From Pseudoalteromonas sp. MEBiC 03607 (GTDB taxonomy: Bacteria; Pseudomonadota; Gammaproteobacteria; Enterobacterales; Alteromonadaceae), in assembly GCF_004792295.1 (NCBI RefSeq), contig NZ_SRRY01000001.1, forward strand, positions 1,560,501-1,624,500: 64,000 nt of DNA. The letters run 5' to 3'. Below, piece by piece: positions 17,043-26,239 of this stretch. The notes below the pieces were generated by a model. The model was given only the letters and a program-made list of their open reading frames with translations, did not search any database and was not told the DNA's origin. Every line of letters starts with the position of its first letter. Positions within the stretch are counted from its first letter, which is position 1. A program made the translations under genes and the position numbers.

Positions 17043-18119
17043 ATGAAAAAATTTGATGTTGGGCAATTGCACAAGAGTATCAATATTGATGGTGTCGATA
17101 TTGGTGAAAATTATCAACCTTACACGATTGCCGAACTTTCAGGAAATCACGGTGGCGATATTAATAAAGCACTTGAACTAATTGATGCAGCAGCAAAAAC
17201 AGGTGCAAGTGCAATTAAAATTCAAACATATCGTCCAGATACAATTACCCTGGATCATGATGGTCCTGAATTTGTTGTGAAAGATAAATTATGGCAGGGT
17301 CGCACCTTATATGAATTATATGAGGAAGCACATACACCTTGGCATTGGCACGAGGCATTATTTGCACGAGCTAAAGAGCATGGCATCACTTTGTTTTCTT
17401 CACCATTTGATAAAACAGCAATTGATTTACTCGAAGATTTAAATTGCCCTGCATATAAAATAGCCTCATTCGAAATTACTGATATTGGTCTGATTCAATA
17501 CGCTGCTAAAACGGGTAAGCCTATCATCATGTCGACGGGGATGGCGACGCTCGCTGAGATTGAAGAAGCAGTCACTGCTGTGAAAGAAGCGGGTGGCACG
17601 CAGTTAGCTATTCTTCATTGCGTGAGTGGGTATCCTACTCCAATTGCTGATTGTAATCTTTCAACCTTGGCCTATTTACATCAGTATTTAGATATACCAG
17701 TGGGTTTAAGTGATCACAGTTTGGCGGATACTGCTGCGATTGCCTCTGTTGCCTTAGGTGGCAGTATTATTGAAAAGCACTTCAAAATGGCGAACGATAC
17801 AACCAGTGTCGATGCCGCTTTTTCATTAGACCCAAATGAGTTTTCTCGCATGGTGTCTGCGGTTAAAAATACCAAAAGCGCACTGGGTGAGCCAAGTTTT
17901 AGACTGGCAAAAAGCGAGCAAGATAATGTTGCATTTCGTCGTTCACTTTATATTGCAGAAGATATCAAAGAGGGCGAGTTATTTACCGAACAAAACCTGC
18001 GTTCTGTACGTCCTGGCTTAGGATTGCATCCGCGTTATTTAGATGAATTAATTGGTAAACCTGCGAAACAAGCGTTAACGAAAGGAACACCGATGAAACT
18101 AGAGTACGTAACACAATGA
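17043..18119 (+). CDS. pseI: PseI: pseudaminic acid synthase
   Basis: Condenses the 6-deoxy-altrose derivative with phosphoenolpyruvate to give pseudaminic acid. The 358-residue NeuB-family protein has a TIM barrel with YTIAELSGNHGGDINKAL (residues about 27-44), GASAIKIQTY, LFSSPFD and KIASFEI. It ends in an antifreeze-like SAF domain (about 295-358; RSVRPGLGLHPRYLDELIG). Length is normal. The ELSGNHGG form of the substrate loop and the adjacent pseG and pseH favour PseI over sialic (NeuB) or legionaminic (LegI) synthase. Its stop overlaps the next start by four bases (ATGA). Confidence 0.92.
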   Translation: MKKFDVGQLHKSINIDGVDIGENYQPYTIAELSGNHGGDINKALELIDAAAKTGASAIKIQTYRPDTITLDHDGPEFVVKDKLWQGRTLYELYEEAHTPWHWHEALFARAKEHGITLFSSPFDKTAIDLLEDLNCPAYKIASFEITDIGLIQYAAKTGKPIIMSTGMATLAEIEEAVTAVKEAGGTQLAILHCVSGYPTPIADCNLSTLAYLHQYLDIPVGLSDHSLADTAAIASVALGGSIIEKHFKMANDTTSVDAAFSLDPNEFSRMVSAVKNTKSALGEPSFRLAKSEQDNVAFRRSLYIAEDIKEGELFTEQNLRSVRPGLGLHPRYLDELIGKPAKQALTKGTPMKLEYVTQ

Positions 18120-18856
18120 AGATTGTAGCCTGCTCACAAGCGCGACTTGATTCAACACGGTTACCTGGAAAAGTATTGCTACAGGTTGGGGGGAAGTCGT
18201 TACTTGACTACCACATCAGCCGTGTTACTCAAGCTACAAAATTGTTTGAGCATGTTATTGCGACCAGCGAGAATGAAAATGACAATAAGATAGTCGCATT
18301 TTGCGAGCAACGAGGCGTTAGAGTTATTAGAGGCAGCAAAGATAATGTACTGCTTCGTTTCAACGCAGTGGCAGATGAATTAGCATTAGATAACGAGGAC
18401 CGTATTATTCGTTTGACGGCTGATTGCCCATTAGTTGATAGCAAATTGATTGATGAGTTAGTTAGTAGTCACTTAGCGCAAGGTGATGACTATACAAGTC
18501 TTAATACGGGCAATCTTATTCGTGGATTTGACGCAGAAATTATGTCAGTTGCAGCACTTAGGTATGCAGCAAAACAAGCTACTAAGGACTATGAGCGTGA
18601 GCACGTTACACCGTACATCTATCAGCATCCTGAGTTATTCAAATGTGGTCACTTTAAAGCGTTGACTAATATCAGTAGTGCTGCGAGGTTATGTATTGAT
18701 GAGCCTGCCGATTTTACAATGTTTGAAGCGCTAGTTGCTACCTACCCTGATGATCTTCTGTGTGCAAGCAGTCAAGATATAATGGCTTTTTTAGCACAGC
18801 ATCCAGCTATTGCGCAGCTTAATTTACATGTACATCAAAAGCGCTTAGGTGAATAA
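18116..18856 (+). CDS. SpsF-type cytidylyltransferase acting as PseF (CMP-pseudaminate synthase)
   Basis: Likely activates pseudaminic acid with CTP. The 246-residue GT-A-fold nucleotidyltransferase begins MKIVACSQARLDSTRLPGKV, the SpsF/CMP-KDO-synthetase-like form, with IIRLTADCPLVDSKLIDEL near residue 97. Classical PseF/NeuA proteins instead carry an ARGGSKRIP-type loop, absent here, so this appears to be a non-orthologous version of the step. No other candidate cytidylyltransferase for the nonulosonate lies in the plus-strand operon. Start and stop overlap or abut both neighbours, so it is part of one tightly coupled transcript. Confidence 0.78.
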   Translation: MKIVACSQARLDSTRLPGKVLLQVGGKSLLDYHISRVTQATKLFEHVIATSENENDNKIVAFCEQRGVRVIRGSKDNVLLRFNAVADELALDNEDRIIRLTADCPLVDSKLIDELVSSHLAQGDDYTSLNTGNLIRGFDAEIMSVAALRYAAKQATKDYEREHVTPYIYQHPELFKCGHFKALTNISSAARLCIDEPADFTMFEALVATYPDDLLCASSQDIMAFLAQHPAIAQLNLHVHQKRLGE

Positions 18857-18857
18857 T

Positions 18858-19397
18858 ATGCACATCGCAAATTATGCTGTTACATTAAAGCGGGTAACCG
18901 AACAAGATTGTGAGCGTGTCTGGCAGTGGCGCAACATGCCACATGTGCGTCAGCAAATGACCAACCAACAATCTATCCCATGGGATGATCACCAAATTTG
19001 GTTTAAGAATATGTTGGTTGATAATTGCCAACGTCATTTTGTTATTTACTACAAAGAGCAGCCAATAGGCGTGATTAATGTTAAGTCAGATCAGCCGATT
19101 GAAAACGCCAACCGAGCTGAAATTGGTATTTATATCAGTGACACTCATTTTTTGGGTAATTTAATTGCCTTTGCGCCTTCGCTTGCATTGATTGATTATC
19201 TTTTTAATGAGTTAAATGTTAAAGAGTTATATTCAGAAGTAAGGCGAGAAAATACAGCGGCAATCCGCTATAATCAACAACTTGGCTACCAATTGGCAGA
19301 CCACCCAACAAACCAGGCGTTAGTCAGTATTTCGTTAACTCATGACGACTATTTTCATGCAACGCCTAAACTTAAGTCATTTTTAAACCGAGGTTAA
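18858..19397 (+). CDS. pseH: PseH-like GNAT N-acetyltransferase
   Basis: Acyl-CoA-dependent N-acyltransferase for the 4-amino group of UDP-4-amino-4,6-dideoxy-AltNAc, the third pseudaminate step. It has about 179 residues with a GNAT fold: VTLKRVTEQDCERVWQWRN at the start (typical PseH opening), a central PIGVINVKSD strand, and ELYSEVRRENTAAIRYNQQL, a late GNAT motif. ATG 18858 has an AGGT ribosome site seven bases upstream and is preferred to the in-frame GTG at 18849. With an acyl carrier protein and acyl-processing enzymes directly downstream, the acyl donor might not be acetyl-CoA; that is speculation. Confidence 0.82.
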   Translation: MHIANYAVTLKRVTEQDCERVWQWRNMPHVRQQMTNQQSIPWDDHQIWFKNMLVDNCQRHFVIYYKEQPIGVINVKSDQPIENANRAEIGIYISDTHFLGNLIAFAPSLALIDYLFNELNVKELYSEVRRENTAAIRYNQQLGYQLADHPTNQALVSISLTHDDYFHATPKLKSFLNRG

Positions 19398-19398
19398 T

Positions 19399-19641
19399 GT
19401 GTCACTTAATAAACTGACAGATGCGTTTGTTAGCGTATTAGAAATCGAACAAGACGAAGTATGTGACCAGTTAAGCTATTCAGAGCATCCCAAATGGGAC
19501 TCTATGAGCCATATGATGCTGGTGGCAGAATTAGAAGCGCAATTTGATATTATGCTTGATACGGATGATATTATTGATATGAGTTCGTTTTTAAAAGCCA
19601 AACAAATTCTATCAAAATATGGGGTGTCATTTGACGAGTAA
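19399..19641 (+). CDS. Acyl carrier protein
   Basis: 80-residue carrier protein. The 4'-phosphopantetheine attachment site is Ser35 in HPKWDSMSHMMLVAELE, with the DSM form of the DSL motif and the conserved following helix; FDIMLDTDDIIDMSSF matches the helix III region. It starts with GTG, one base after the pseH stop. It differs from housekeeping AcpP, which normally lies in the fab cluster, so it is a dedicated carrier for this locus. It probably holds the acyl group processed by the SDR, ligase and LuxE/LuxC-like products that follow. Confidence 0.85.
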   Translation: MSLNKLTDAFVSVLEIEQDEVCDQLSYSEHPKWDSMSHMMLVAELEAQFDIMLDTDDIIDMSSFLKAKQILSKYGVSFDE

Positions 19642-20377
19642 TAGCAGCCGAGTATTGATCACTGGTGGTAGCAGCGGTATTGGCTTTGCGGTGGCAAAGC
19701 GACTGCTAGAGGATGACTCAAAACTATTATTGGTAGCGCGGGACGAACAACGTTTACAAGCAGCGCAGCAAGCGCTTAAAGCGGATTATCCAGATGCAGA
19801 TGTTGTTGTTTTTGTTGCCGACACGTCTGTTCCTGCTGAAATAAAGAAAATATTTGCTTATTTGCAGCAACAAAAATGTTCATTGTCAGGGCTTGTCCAT
19901 TGCGCGGGAAGTATGCTTGAAGCGCCATTGATGATGGTACGAGAAGAGCAAATTGATGAGCAATACGCTGTCCATTTAAAATCTGCACTAATGCTTTGTC
20001 AAAGCGCCAGTAAAATGATGCTCAGAGCGAAACAGGGCAGTTTAGTCCTGGTAAGCTCTGTTGTGGCTGAACAAGGAAGCAGTGGGCAAGTTGTTTATGC
20101 AAGTATGAAATCAGCGATGAGCGGATTGGTTAAAAGTCTTGCCCAAGAGCTTGGTACATTTAATATTCGTGTTAACTGTGTAAGCCCGGGCGTAATAGAC
20201 ACTCCTTTGCTTGCTCACTACGATGATGAAAAAAAGCAGCAACTAGCAGAAAAGTCAGCACTAAAACGCTTAGGCGCGGCAAGCGAAGTCGCTAATTTAG
20301 TTCGTTTTTTATTAGCTGATGAAAGTCGCTATATTACAGCACAAAATATCGCTGTTGATGGTGGTTTAAGGTTGTAA
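19631..20377 (+). CDS. Short-chain dehydrogenase/reductase, 3-oxoacyl-ACP reductase-like
   Basis: Classical SDR of about 248 residues: VLITGGSSGIGFAVAKRL (NAD(P) loop), LVHCAGSMLE, a VSSV serine region, and catalytic VVYASMKSAM (YxxxK), followed by RVNCVSPGVIDTPL and AVDGGLRL at the C-terminus. These are FabG-like features. The start is uncertain: TTG 19631 has a GGGG ribosome site at 19621-19624 and overlaps the ACP stop, while ATG 19619 lacks one. Beside an ACP gene it most likely reduces a 3-oxoacyl-ACP to 3-hydroxyacyl-ACP, but a sugar substrate cannot be excluded. Confidence 0.84.
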   Translation: MTSNSSRVLITGGSSGIGFAVAKRLLEDDSKLLLVARDEQRLQAAQQALKADYPDADVVVFVADTSVPAEIKKIFAYLQQQKCSLSGLVHCAGSMLEAPLMMVREEQIDEQYAVHLKSALMLCQSASKMMLRAKQGSLVLVSSVVAEQGSSGQVVYASMKSAMSGLVKSLAQELGTFNIRVNCVSPGVIDTPLLAHYDDEKKQQLAEKSALKRLGAASEVANLVRFLLADESRYITAQNIAVDGGLRL

Positions 20378-20378
20378 T

Positions 20379-21725
20379 ATGCATGGTGAGTTTTGGCAAT
20401 TAGATAATAAAAACCCTGAGGCAAAGCTTTATTACAAAGACCATTGCATAGATTACAATGAGCTAGAAGCTCAAGTGCAGCAGGCCGTAAACTCATTGCC
20501 ATCTGAGCGCTGTTTAATTGCTTTAGTTGCGCAATCAACACTCGACTTTGTCATTTTTTACTTAGCAGCTCTTAGACAATCTCATGTTGTGTTATTAGTT
20601 GATGCAGGCCTCGCTGAAAACGACATAAATGAGCTACTAGAGCACTATCAAGTTAATCTGCTTATTGAAGGAAATAAAATTCACTCATTAAGTAATTACA
20701 CACATCAATTAGCTGATGAACTATGTTTGTTACTATCAACCAGTGGTTCAACGGGCTCCCCTAAGTTGGTAAAGTTAAGTAAAGCTAATTTGGCTGCAAA
20801 CTGCGCTTCAATAAATCAGTTTTTACCGATACTTAAAGATGATGTGGTAATGACCTTTTTACCGTTATCCTATTCGTTTGGTTTGTCTATTTTGCATACC
20901 CATTTAGCAATGGGTGCGAGTATTGTGCTGCAATCAGGTAGCCCTATGTCGGCTGATTTTTGGCATAATTTTGAGCACTATAAGGTGACCAGCTTTTATG
21001 GTGTACCACTGAGTTATCAATTACTTAATAGACTGGGCCTTGAAAAAATGCCGCTTGGCAATGTTCGTTACATGGCACAAGCTGGTGGTAAGTTACTCGC
21101 ACGTGATTGGCAATTATTAAGTGATTACACGCACAACAATGACATTGATTTTTTTGTTATGTATGGTCAAACCGAAGCAACAGCGCGCATAGCCTATTTA
21201 CCCGCAGAGTATTTTAGTCGTCAAATTGGTTTTATTGGTAAAGAGATCCCCGGTGTTGAGCTACAGCTTCTTGACTCAGAAGGTGAACGAGTTGAGCAGT
21301 TTGATAGCCAAGGTGAGCTGTGTGTTCGTGGTGGCAATATATTTGGCGGTTATAGTGAAACACTGGCAGAGCTGGGCTATTTCGAAGATATTTCTTTGCT
21401 CCATACCGGCGATATTGCAATACAATCGCCATCGGGTTTATATCAAATTGTCGGGCGCTCTAAGCGCATCTGTAAAATAGCTGGGCGTCGGATTAATCTT
21501 GATGAATTGCAATCGTGGCTCGACGCTTTGTGCCAATTTGAAGTGGTCTGTGTTGGTAGTGAAGATGAAATAGTTGTTTATTCAGAGCAACCTATCGAAG
21601 CGGAACTAATAAAACAATTAGCCGCTAAGCTTAAGTGCCATAGTCGTTTAATACAAACAGTCGTGCTCGAAGCGATCCCAAGACTAAGTAACTCTAAGGT
21701 GGACTACAATGCACTTAAGCAATGA
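20379..21725 (+). CDS. AMP-forming acyl ligase (ANL superfamily)
   Basis: Activates a carboxylic acid as acyl-AMP, presumably to load the adjacent ACP. The 448-residue protein contains LLLSTSGSTGSPKLVKLSK (phosphate-binding A3 motif, near residue 117), FFVMYGQTEATARIAYL (A5), LLHTGDIA (A7), GRSKRICKIAGRRINLDEL (hinge, A8) and the C-terminal catalytic lysine in RLSNSKVDYNALK (A10). It is shorter than typical ANL enzymes (about 500-550) but all core motifs are present. The gene begins one base after the SDR stop and overlaps the LuxE-like gene by 17 bases. Confidence 0.83.
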   Translation: MHGEFWQLDNKNPEAKLYYKDHCIDYNELEAQVQQAVNSLPSERCLIALVAQSTLDFVIFYLAALRQSHVVLLVDAGLAENDINELLEHYQVNLLIEGNKIHSLSNYTHQLADELCLLLSTSGSTGSPKLVKLSKANLAANCASINQFLPILKDDVVMTFLPLSYSFGLSILHTHLAMGASIVLQSGSPMSADFWHNFEHYKVTSFYGVPLSYQLLNRLGLEKMPLGNVRYMAQAGGKLLARDWQLLSDYTHNNDIDFFVMYGQTEATARIAYLPAEYFSRQIGFIGKEIPGVELQLLDSEGERVEQFDSQGELCVRGGNIFGGYSETLAELGYFEDISLLHTGDIAIQSPSGLYQIVGRSKRICKIAGRRINLDELQSWLDALCQFEVVCVGSEDEIVVYSEQPIEAELIKQLAAKLKCHSRLIQTVVLEAIPRLSNSKVDYNALKQ

Positions 21726-22752
21726 GCAACTCCTCGAGTTACCAATTTATGGCTTAAACAAAGCGCAAAAGCAGGCGTTTCTTGCATCGCAATTAAGCTT
21801 TTTAGATAACTACCACCTTCAGCACTGTGCCTTGTATCAGCGCTTGCAACAAGGCTGTGAGCAAGTATCGCCTTTGACAGTACCATTATTTAAAGAGTTT
21901 TTGTTAACCAGTATTACAGCCGAGGATCAGCATCGTTTGCTAACCTCATCAGGCACGCAAGGACCTACCTCTAAAATAACGTTAGATTCTGAAACTGCGC
22001 AGTTACAAAGCCGAATTTTAACGAAAACCTTACAGCATTGGCTAGGGAAGCAACGGCTTCCAATGCTTGTTATTGATGCAAAGGCAACCATACAAAAGAA
22101 AGCTGGTATGTCCGCCCGCGCAGCTGGTATTCAAGGCATGTTGTTTTTTGGCCGCGATCCACATTTTGCATTAAACGATGATATGACATTAAATATTGAA
22201 GTCATTGAGCAATTTTTTGAGAAGTATAAAGACACCCCAGTTTTTATGTTTGGCTTTACTTTTATTGTTTGGCAGCAGTTTATTCAACAGCTGGTGCAAA
22301 TGGGGAAACGCTATTCGTTTTCAAAAGGCATGCTACTGCATGGTGGTGGCTGGAAAAAAATGCAGCAATCAGCGGTAAGCAATGATGTGTTTAAGCAGCA
22401 AATAGCGCAATCTCTTGGTGCTATTAGCGTGCATGATTATTACGGTATGGTTGAACAAACTGGTACCATTTATATTGAGTGTGAACATGGTCATTTACAC
22501 GCACCTGTTTGGTCAGATATAACTGTTGTTGATGCAGCCACCGCTGAGCCTCTTGGTAATAATCAAGCGGGCGTGATTCTTCTTAATTCGGTTTTACCAA
22601 AGAGTTACCCTGGTCATCGATTATTGACCGAGGATTTAGGAGTGATCCATGGTGAAGATGATTGTGCTTGTGGTCGCTTAGGTAAATATTTTTCAGTGCT
22701 TGGCCGTTTGGCGAAGTCACAGGTGAGGGGTTGCAGTGATACCTTTAGTTGA
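21709..22752 (+). CDS. LuxE-like acyl-protein synthetase
   Basis: 347 residues with the LuxE fold, an ANL-like adenylating domain: LLTSSGTQGPTSKITLDSE near residue 83, HDYYGMVEQTGTIYIECEHG near residue 242, then LLTEDLGVIHGEDDCACGRLG and the C-terminal RGCSDTFS. In LuxE the near-terminal cysteine (here Cys342 in RGCSDT) receives the acyl group before transfer to LuxC, and it is retained. In luminous bacteria LuxE supplies acyl groups to the fatty-acid reductase. Here there is no luxAB, so it belongs to a different pathway, probably glycan acylation. It overlaps both neighbours by 17 bases. Confidence 0.8.
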   Translation: MHLSNEQLLELPIYGLNKAQKQAFLASQLSFLDNYHLQHCALYQRLQQGCEQVSPLTVPLFKEFLLTSITAEDQHRLLTSSGTQGPTSKITLDSETAQLQSRILTKTLQHWLGKQRLPMLVIDAKATIQKKAGMSARAAGIQGMLFFGRDPHFALNDDMTLNIEVIEQFFEKYKDTPVFMFGFTFIVWQQFIQQLVQMGKRYSFSKGMLLHGGGWKKMQQSAVSNDVFKQQIAQSLGAISVHDYYGMVEQTGTIYIECEHGHLHAPVWSDITVVDAATAEPLGNNQAGVILLNSVLPKSYPGHRLLTEDLGVIHGEDDCACGRLGKYFSVLGRLAKSQVRGCSDTFS

Positions 22753-23869
22753 TGATCCTCAAGTAGAGTTTTTATTTGGTAACCCCACTAACTTGAGCTG
22801 TTTAGACACCGCATTTAGTGATGATGTCATAAATGAAATAACTGCTTTTTCAACTTTTCTTTTAAAAGCACAGCACTCTAATGCTCATTCGGCGTTGGGC
22901 TTTTGGTGCCGTAAAAGTAACGTATTGGCAATGAAGAGCGATTTTAAAAGCTTTGCTCACTCATCACCGAAAGGGCTTATCTTTCATATTACCCCAGCAA
23001 ATGTTGATACCGTTTATTTTTACAGCTTAATCCTTAGTATTCTGTGTGGTAACAGCAACATAGTGCGCATTAGTGATCGAAGTGGGGATGAAGCGTATCA
23101 GCTAATTGGTTCTCTAAAGCGCTTTTTAAGTCAGCGTCCTCAATCAGTATTACATGCTTTAATTTGCATTGTTTCTTACCCAAGTTCAGCTGAAGAACTA
23201 ACACGATATTTTAGTGAACTATGTGATATGCGGGTAATTTGGGGCGGTGATGACGCAATTGCTAAAATTAACCAGCAATCACCCGTAACAAACCAGATTT
23301 GCTTTCCAGATCGCTTCTCCATTGCCGTGTTACACCTTGAAAGTGAAGCTGAAATAGAAGATGCTGCTATACGCTTTACACGTGATTATGTACCTTTCTC
23401 ACAACAAGCTTGCTCTTCTATAAAAGCGGTTTTGTGGCATAAAACAAGTAAATCCTTACAAGCGTTATTCTGGCAGTCTTTAAAGGATAAAGTGCAGTAC
23501 AATGATGAAGCATTTTCACAAACCGCTCAATATAATCGTTTATATAACTTTCAGCGATTATTATTGATGCATCAATTTAGTGTCGAAAACACTTATAAAT
23601 CTGTTGCGGGTTTAATTTGTGAAGCTGCACCTTTTGATTTAGCTATTTTAGCTGATCACAAAGGCGATGGACTCTTACTAAGCTTTGAACTAGAAAATTT
23701 TGATTTTGTGACACATGCAAAATTACAGACTGTTTCTTGTTTTGGCTTAACCACTTCCGAGCTAGAAAAATTATCTTCCCAAGCGCTTAGAGTAACACCT
23801 CTCGGTTCAGCGTTAACGTTTAATTACCTGTGGGATGGCGAAAATCTATTAATGGCGTTTTCAAATTAA
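22736..23869 (+). CDS. LuxC-like acyl-CoA/acyl-protein reductase
   Basis: Aldehyde-dehydrogenase-fold reductase converting an acyl thioester to an aldehyde with NADPH. It has 377 residues, against about 480 for luminous LuxC, so the N-terminal part is shortened. Visible motifs are GLIFHITPANVDTVYFYSL (nucleotide-binding region, near residue 82), NSNIVRISDRSG, VIWGGDDAIAKI and the catalytic cysteine in PFSQQACSS (Cys226). It starts with GTG inside the LuxE-like gene and ends nine bases into the convergent pseC. LuxC and LuxE normally form a complex, and their adjacency here supports the same. The substrate is unknown. Confidence 0.8.
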   Translation: MIPLVDDPQVEFLFGNPTNLSCLDTAFSDDVINEITAFSTFLLKAQHSNAHSALGFWCRKSNVLAMKSDFKSFAHSSPKGLIFHITPANVDTVYFYSLILSILCGNSNIVRISDRSGDEAYQLIGSLKRFLSQRPQSVLHALICIVSYPSSAEELTRYFSELCDMRVIWGGDDAIAKINQQSPVTNQICFPDRFSIAVLHLESEAEIEDAAIRFTRDYVPFSQQACSSIKAVLWHKTSKSLQALFWQSLKDKVQYNDEAFSQTAQYNRLYNFQRLLLMHQFSVENTYKSVAGLICEAAPFDLAILADHKGDGLLLSFELENFDFVTHAKLQTVSCFGLTTSELEKLSSQALRVTPLGSALTFNYLWDGENLLMAFSN

Positions 23870-25036
23870 TTGCTGATAGGTTTTAAGCACAGCCTGCTTA
23901 ATATAATCAATATCTTGTGATGACAAAGATGGATGCAATGGAATTGTCATTGCTTGTTGGTAATACTGCATGCTTTGCGAGAAGTCACACTTATTAAACC
24001 CAAGTTCTTGGTAGTAAGGCTGTAAAAAAATCGGAATGTAGTGAAGGTGAGCTTGAACACCTTGCTCTCTTAACCGTGTTACCATCTGAGCTTGTTGTTG
24101 CTGGGTCGTAAAGTTGATTTTCAAGATATATAAGTGATAACTGCTGTAACTCTCTGACTTTTGTTTTAACGGCTCAAGCCCCTGACTTGTAAAGTACTTA
24201 TCAAAATCTTTAGCTATTTGGTTTCTAATAGAAATAAAGTTATCTAATTGTTTTAACTGGCTAAGCCCTAATGCGGCTTGCAATTCAGTCATTCTATAAT
24301 TAAAACCAAGTTCAATTTGTTGATAATACCAAGGACCGTGACTTGGCTCGGTCATTTCATCAGGATGATTTGTAATGCCATGACTACGTAAGCGTTTCAT
24401 CTTTTTATCAAGCGTTTCACAGTTGGTAACAGCCATACCCCCTTCAGCAGATGTGATTATCTTAACTGGATGAAAGCTAAAAACAGTGATGTCAGAGTAA
24501 TCACAACTGCCAACAGGGTTACCTTTATACTTGGCGCCAATAGCATGAGAGGCATCTTCAATCACCTTAAAACCATACTCTTTGGCAAGTTCATTGATTG
24601 CTGCCATATCGCATGACTGGCCAGCTAAATGAACTGGGATCACAACTTTAGGGAGTTGCTGGTTTTGTTTGGCTATCGCTAGTTTTTCTTTAAGGGCAAC
24701 AACAGACATATTGCCTGTCTCAAGGTCGATATCAACAAAGTCGACACTTGCGCCACAATACAGTGCGCAGTTACTTGATGCGACAAAGGAGATTGGTGAT
24801 GTCCATACGATGTCACCAATACCTACACCTAAAGCTAGGCAAGCAATATGTAAGGCTGAAGTAGCACTGTTGGTGGCACAGGCATGGTTAGCACCGCAAT
24901 ATTCAGCAATGGCACTTTCAAATGCGGGTACTTTAGGACCTTGTGTTAACCAGTCAGACTGCAAGACATCAATTACGGCATTAATGTCATCTTGTGAAAT
25001 ACTTTGCTTACCGTAGGGAATTAGCTTATTTGTCAT
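23861..25036 (-). CDS. pseC: PseC: UDP-4-amino-4,6-dideoxy-N-acetyl-L-altrosamine transaminase
   Basis: PLP-dependent aminotransferase for the second pseudaminate step, using glutamate as amino donor. The 391-residue DegT/DnrJ/EryC1-family protein begins LIPYGKQSISQDDINAVIDVL and has CATNSATSALHIACLALGVG, PVHLAGQSCDM, VIEDASHAIGAKYKG and the PLP lysine in VFSFHPVKIITSAEGG. LGFNYRMTELQAALGLSQL is the usual substrate-site segment. It is eight bases downstream of pseB on the minus strand. Its 3' end overlaps the LuxC-like gene by nine bases, tail to tail. Confidence 0.93.
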   Translation of the reverse strand: MTNKLIPYGKQSISQDDINAVIDVLQSDWLTQGPKVPAFESAIAEYCGANHACATNSATSALHIACLALGVGIGDIVWTSPISFVASSNCALYCGASVDFVDIDLETGNMSVVALKEKLAIAKQNQQLPKVVIPVHLAGQSCDMAAINELAKEYGFKVIEDASHAIGAKYKGNPVGSCDYSDITVFSFHPVKIITSAEGGMAVTNCETLDKKMKRLRSHGITNHPDEMTEPSHGPWYYQQIELGFNYRMTELQAALGLSQLKQLDNFISIRNQIAKDFDKYFTSQGLEPLKQKSESYSSYHLYILKINFTTQQQQAQMVTRLREQGVQAHLHYIPIFLQPYYQELGFNKCDFSQSMQYYQQAMTIPLHPSLSSQDIDYIKQAVLKTYQQLI

Positions 25037-25044
25037 GAGAAATA

Positions 25045-26109
<1,065 letters not shown>

Positions 26110-26138
26110 TCAGTAATTTAACTATTAACTAATACACT

Positions 26139-26154
26139 AGCAAGTCAGATGCCA
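26139..26154 (-). promoter_or_regulatory. Candidate sigma54 promoter of pseB-pseC
   Basis: On the minus strand: TGGCATCTGACTTGCT. This gives TGGCA at -24 and TTGCT at -12 with GG-N10-GC spacing, close to the TGGCACG-N4-TTGCW consensus. The start point would be near 26128, about 80 bases before the pseB ATG. Correct strand and position make a chance match unlikely. Confidence 0.65.
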
Positions 26155-26205
26155 AGTTAATTTATCTAAACCATGGTACAAAGTACAAATTTTGGCAAAT
26201 TAAGC

Positions 26206-26211
26206 TATAAT
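26206..26211 (+). promoter_or_regulatory. Possible -10 box for the third flagellin
   Basis: TATAAT, 28 bases before ATG 26240. No convincing -35 box, sigma28 site or sigma54 site was found in the same gap on this strand, so the promoter class of this flagellin stays open. Confidence 0.25.
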
Positions 26212-26239
26212 TTAAGCAATCGGTTTGTCGGAGGCCGCC

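Noticed and set aside
20379..23869. A remnant bioluminescence (lux) operon
   Set aside because: No luxA, luxB or luxD-like genes are present, and the LuxE/LuxC-like genes are translationally fused into the pse operon, so they serve another purpose.
26227..26238. Twelve-base match between the leader of the third flagellin and 59900-59911 (inverted)
   Set aside because: A match of this length is expected by chance in a window this size, and the first copy is largely a ribosome-binding region.
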